Source of the DNA: Kocuria sp.
GTDB taxonomy: Bacteria > Actinomycetota > Actinomycetes > Actinomycetales > Micrococcaceae
Direction: 5' to 3'
DNA: 32,276 bases
Assembly (NCBI GenBank): GCA_031179495.1
Contig: JAPSHS010000012.1
Span: 1-32,276, forward strand
The translations under genes and the position numbers were made by a program. Each line of letters starts with the position of its first letter. Position 1 is the first letter of the stretch. Positions 29,517-32,276 of the stretch are shown piece by piece. Below the pieces are notes generated by a model. It was not told where the DNA came from and searched no databases. It was given only the letters and a program-made list of their open reading frames with translations.

Positions 29517-30875
29517 TCAGCCCAGGGGAGAGGGCATGCGCGTGGTGTCCGGGGTGAGGGGGTCACTGCCCACCGTCCCGCGCACGCGGGCCAGGACGGC
29601 CATGAGGTGGTAGACGACGAGCGTGGCGGCGGTGCCGAGGGCGATGCCCGCGAACTGCAGGCCGAAGGCCTCCCACGTGTAGTCGGCGATCCCGATGATC
29701 ATGGCGACCGCGGCGGTGGTGAGGTTGACCGGGTTGGAGAAGTCCACGCGGTTCTGCACCCAGATCCGCACGCCCAGCATGCCGATCATCCCGTACAGCA
29801 CCGTGGCCGCCCCGCCCAGCACGCCGGCCGGGACGGTGGCCACGGCGGCCCCGACCACCGGGAAGACGCTCAGCAGGATCGCCACGGCGCCGGCCACCCA
29901 GTAGGCCGCCGTCGAGTAGACCCGCGTGGCGGCCATGACGCCGATGTTCTCGGCGTAGGTCGTGGTGCCGGAGCCGCCGCCGGAGCCGGCGATCACGGTG
30001 GCGAGCCCGTCGGACATGATCGCGCGCCCCATGTACGGGTCGAGGTCGTCGCCGGTCATCAGGGCCACCGACTTCACGTGGCCGACGTTCTCGGCCACCA
30101 GGACCAGGATCACGGGGATGAACAGGCCCACGAGCGGGAGGTGGAACTCGGGGGCCTGGAACGGGGGCAGCCCGAACAGGCCCTGCTCCTGCCACACGGT
30201 GCCGAGCCGGCTGAAGTCCACCTCGCCGCGCAGCACCGCGGTGACGTATCCGATGGCCACCCCCAGCAGGATCGACAGGCGCCCCGGCAGGCCGCGGAAG
30301 AGCACCGAGATGAGGACGATGGAGGACAGCGTGACCAGCGCGGTGACGGGGGCCGCCATGAAGTTCTGCTTGGCGGAGGGGGCCAGGTTGAAGCCGATGA
30401 GCGCCACGATGGTGCCCGTGACCAGGGGCGGCATCAGTCTCTGGAGCCAGGACGTGCCCGCGAACTGCACGACGAGCCCGATCAGGAACAGGGCCGCGCC
30501 GGCCATCAGGACGCCGCCGAGGGCCCCGCCGGGGCCGTACTGGTTCGTCGACGCGCCGATCGGGGCGATGAACGCGAAGGACGAGCCGAGGTAGGACGGC
30601 ACCCGTCCCGCCGTGACCACCAGGAAGAGGATCGTGCCCACGCCGGAGAAGAAGAGCGTGGTGGCGGGCGGGAACCCGGTGATCAGCGGCACCAGGAACG
30701 TGGCCCCGAACATCGCCACCACGTGCTGCGCGCCGATCGTGACGGTGCGGGGCCAGGTGAGCCGCTCGCGCGGGGTGACGACCTCCCCGGCCGTGACGGT
30801 GCGTCCGTCGCCGTGGAGGCGCCAGCCCAGGCCGAGACGGGCGGCGGTGGTCTGTCCGGGCACGGGGGAACTCAT
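29517..30875 (-). CDS. NCS2 (UraA/nucleobase-ascorbate) uracil/xanthine permease
   Basis: A 452-residue polytopic permease of the NCS2/UraA family with 14 expected TM spans. The TM8 motif AENVGH has Glu262 and His266 in the same i to i+4 relation as UraA Glu241 and His245. TM10 has TTTYAENIGV with Glu309, the counterpart of Glu290. SGGGSGTTTYAENIG is the family signature, and QHVVAMFGATFLVPLI is the usual TM1 motif. These residues favour uracil, but xanthine transporters share much of the pattern. The ATG at 30875 follows GAGGAGA. It is divergent from the iron-enzyme gene. A 20-bp palindrome lies in its leader. Confidence 0.92.
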   Translation of the reverse strand: MSSPVPGQTTAARLGLGWRLHGDGRTVTAGEVVTPRERLTWPRTVTIGAQHVVAMFGATFLVPLITGFPPATTLFFSGVGTILFLVVTAGRVPSYLGSSFAFIAPIGASTNQYGPGGALGGVLMAGAALFLIGLVVQFAGTSWLQRLMPPLVTGTIVALIGFNLAPSAKQNFMAAPVTALVTLSSIVLISVLFRGLPGRLSILLGVAIGYVTAVLRGEVDFSRLGTVWQEQGLFGLPPFQAPEFHLPLVGLFIPVILVLVAENVGHVKSVALMTGDDLDPYMGRAIMSDGLATVIAGSGGGSGTTTYAENIGVMAATRVYSTAAYWVAGAVAILLSVFPVVGAAVATVPAGVLGGAATVLYGMIGMLGVRIWVQNRVDFSNPVNLTTAAVAMIIGIADYTWEAFGLQFAGIALGTAATLVVYHLMAVLARVRGTVGSDPLTPDTTRMPSPLG

Positions 30876-30898
30876 GCGGGTCTCCTCGACAGCGGGGT

Positions 30899-30918
30899 GG
30901 GGCCCGGATCCGGGCCCC
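30899..30918. repeat. Perfect 20-bp palindrome in the permease leader
   Basis: GGGGCCCGGA followed by its exact complement, centred between 30908 and 30909. It lies between the permease ATG and its presumed -10 at 30923-30928, so it would be in the 5' leader as a loopless or short-loop hairpin, or act as a regulator site at the start of transcription. Confidence 0.7.
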
Positions 30919-30922
30919 CATC

Positions 30923-30928
30923 ACTGTA
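30923..30928 (-). promoter_or_regulatory. Candidate -10 for the NCS2 permease
   Basis: TACAGT followed by GATGG on the minus strand, 48 bases upstream of the ATG. It fits the TAnnnTG form common here. Confidence 0.4.
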
Positions 30929-30945
30929 CTCGGTAGGTCCGCGGC

Positions 30946-30974
30946 CTGGAGGTGTCCGTTCCCGCCTTTATGAT
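30946..30974 (+). promoter_or_regulatory. Promoter for the haem-oxygenase-like gene: -35 CTGGAG, 17-bp spacer, -10 TATGAT
   Basis: TATGAT (30969-30974) is the closest match to the TATAAT consensus in the window, with CTGGAG 17 bases before it. The presumed start of transcription near 30981 gives a leader of about 55 bases with GGAG at 31027-31030. Confidence 0.5.
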
Positions 30975-31035
30975 CAGTAGGGTGATGGACAGCAGGAGGG
31001 CGCGACCGGCGCGCCCGGACCGGACAGGAGTCGAC

Positions 31036-32097
31036 ATGCACCAGCCACAGCCGCGCGGGCCGCTCAGCGAGGAGCTGCTCGCAGTGCTCCGGACCGTCCC
31101 GGGGTCCGTGGAGGCGGAGCAGCGGGCCGCAGGTCTCGCCGGAGCGGCGGAGGCCGCCCTGGCCGGGACGTCGGACGTCAGCCTGGACGAGGACGTCCAG
31201 CTCGGCCTCTTCGTGCTGCACGCCCTGCACTACCAGGGCGTCGACGGAGTCGACGACCGGTGGGAGCTGCACCCGGAGATCGTCCGCGCACGGGAGGTCC
31301 TCTCCGGGGCGCTCGAGGCGCAGCTGCGTGCGCAGCTGCCCGCCGACGACGTGCCGGGCACCCCGCAGGCCGTCGCGGACGCCCTGTTCGCCATGGCCGC
31401 CGAGGACGACGGGCCCAGCCTCGCGCGCCACCTCTCCGGCCGGGCGGACGCCACCCAGGCGCGGGAGTTCCTGCAGCTGAAGTCCGTCTACCAGCTCATG
31501 GAGGGCGACCCGCACACCTGGGGGATCCCGCGGCTGAGCGGACGGGCGAAGGCGGGCCTGATCGAGATCCAGGTCGACGAGTACGGGGGCGGCAACGCCT
31601 CCCGCATGCACTCGGCGCTGTTCGCGGCCGGGATGCGCGAGGCCGGCCTCGACGACTCCTACGGCAGCGCTGTGGACCGGGTGCCCGCCGAGTGGCTCGC
31701 CGGCGTCAACACCGTCACGATGTTCGGTCTGCACCGGCGGCTGCGCGGTGCTGTGGTGGGTCACCTGGCGATGTACGAGATGACGTCCTCCGTCCCCTCC
31801 AAGTTCCTGGCGCGCGGCTTCCACCGTCTGGGGCTGCCCGCCGCGGCCGCGTTCTACGAGGAGCACGTCGAGGCCGACGCCGCCCACGAGCAGATCGCCG
31901 CCCGGGACATGGCCGGCGGCCTCGTGGTGGGCGACCCCGCCGTCGCCGCGGACGTGTTCTTCGGGGCGCGCTGCGTCCTGCACCTGGACGCGCTCGCCGC
32001 GGGGCATGCGCTGGCCCGGTGGGAGGCCGGCGAGTCCGCGCTGCGCCCCGCGGACGGGACGAACTCCCGCTCCGGAGCGGCGGAGCTCGTCTCGTGA
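31036..32097 (+). CDS. Iron-containing redox enzyme, haem-oxygenase-like (Haem_oxygenas_2 family)
   Basis: A 353-residue protein of the haem-oxygenase-like fold (family PF14518, 'iron-containing redox enzyme'). Family segments are LFVLHALHYQGVDG, then AKAGLIEIQVDEYGGGNASRMHSALFAAGM, and near the end YEEHVEADAAHEQIAARDMAGG. The Glu/Asp/His pattern around IEIQVDEY and EEHVEADAAHE fits metal ligands of non-haem iron members (HDO enzymes), but I cannot assign ligands one by one. HDO enzymes carry out diverse oxidations of small molecules. The ATG at 31036 has GGAG five bases upstream; an ATG at 30985 in frame lies on the presumed initiation site. The stop overlaps the start of a CDGSH gene. Confidence 0.85.
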   Translation: MHQPQPRGPLSEELLAVLRTVPGSVEAEQRAAGLAGAAEAALAGTSDVSLDEDVQLGLFVLHALHYQGVDGVDDRWELHPEIVRAREVLSGALEAQLRAQLPADDVPGTPQAVADALFAMAAEDDGPSLARHLSGRADATQAREFLQLKSVYQLMEGDPHTWGIPRLSGRAKAGLIEIQVDEYGGGNASRMHSALFAAGMREAGLDDSYGSAVDRVPAEWLAGVNTVTMFGLHRRLRGAVVGHLAMYEMTSSVPSKFLARGFHRLGLPAAAAFYEEHVEADAAHEQIAARDMAGGLVVGDPAVAADVFFGARCVLHLDALAAGHALARWEAGESALRPADGTNSRSGAAELVS

Positions 32098-32276
32098 GCG
32101 GCGTGCCGCCCGAGGAGGAGCCCGGGCCACGGGAGAGGCCGTGGCCGGCGGAGGCGCCCGAGCCCGTGACGATCACCGTGTGCCCGGACGGGCCCCTGCT
32201 CGTGCGCGGCGGCTACGAGCTGCTGGACGGCGACGACCGTCCCATCGACCCCGGGCGCGCCACCGTGGCGCTGTGC
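32094..32276 (+). CDS. CDGSH iron-sulfur domain protein, N-terminal part, cut by the window end
   Basis: The 61 visible codons start at a GTG at 32094 that overlaps the stop of the preceding gene (GTGA). An acidic Pro/Glu-rich N-terminus of about 24 residues is followed by VTITVCPDGPLLVRGGYELL and ATVALC. In CDGSH proteins the sequence from GPLLVRG onwards precedes the 2Fe-2S motif CxC-x2-(S/T)-x3-P-x-C-D-G-x2-H, and the last visible codon is the first Cys of that motif. The rest lies beyond the window. Such proteins pair with haem-oxygenase-like enzymes in actinobacteria and may supply electrons (inference). Confidence 0.8.
   Translation, partial: MSGVPPEEEPGPRERPWPAEAPEPVTITVCPDGPLLVRGGYELLDGDDRPIDPGRATVALC

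Noticed and set aside
1..32276. CRISPR arrays, insertion sequences, phage or integrative-element genes, tRNA and rRNA genes
   Set aside because: I found no regularly spaced repeats, no transposase or integrase motifs, and no tRNA- or rRNA-like stretches when reading both strands by eye.

Overview
This window comes from a very high-GC chromosome with many GTG starts, tight same-strand gene runs and several start codons placed directly after a TAnnnT element with no Shine-Dalgarno. Together with gene content (GAPDH with a long N-terminal extension, actinobacterial zinc-less MoeZ, an HspX-like Hsp20, GT87, PIG-L deacetylase), this suggests an actinobacterium, probably Micrococcaceae and perhaps Kocuria. 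That assignment is inference, since no rRNA or other marker lies in the window. It looks like chromosomal backbone: I see no rRNA, tRNA, CRISPR, insertion sequence, integrase or phage gene.

Layout. 1-5.1 kb: the end of a small membrane protein, an epoxide-hydrolase-like alpha/beta hydrolase (-), then a molybdenum-cofactor operon moaC-mogA-moaE-moeZ (+) with overlapping or nearly touching genes, an SRPBCC protein, a strong shared terminator and a VOC protein (-). 5.2-8.7 kb: a zinc-less quinone oxidoreductase, a four-TM membrane protein, an SDR and a small lipoprotein. 8.7-10.2 kb: a 1.5-kb stretch with no convincing intact gene, holding one short ORF behind a good promoter. 10.2-14 kb: a GT87 glycosyltransferase overlapping an MFS transporter, a PIG-L deacetylase and a small two-TM protein. 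14.1-18.3 kb: fdhD, a class I glutamine amidotransferase, a CPBP membrane protease and an M18 aminopeptidase. 18.4-24.4 kb: gap (-), diverging from a five-gene run of PfkB kinase, PEBP, HAD, GDPD and an enoyl-CoA-hydratase-fold protein. 24.4-29.4 kb: a membrane protein, then a stress/dormancy-like island of a phosphoribosyltransferase-hydrolase fusion, an erythromycin-esterase-like protein and an HspX-like Hsp20 (+), converging on a STAS protein and a 13-cysteine copper-storage-like protein (-). 29.5-32.3 kb: an NCS2 uracil permease (-), diverging from a haem-oxygenase-like iron enzyme and the start of a CDGSH iron-sulfur protein (+).

The most interesting points are: (i) the 25.1-29.4 kb island, which recalls the Mycobacterium tuberculosis Rv2030c-hspX (DosR) locus with the Rv2030c domains split and extra genes added, and whose promoters share a GTCACC-containing element; (ii) a repeated leaderless start architecture, TAnnnT then exactly six bases then the start codon, in two cases built on the stop codon of the gene before; (iii) the iron-oxygenase-like/CDGSH pair at the right edge.
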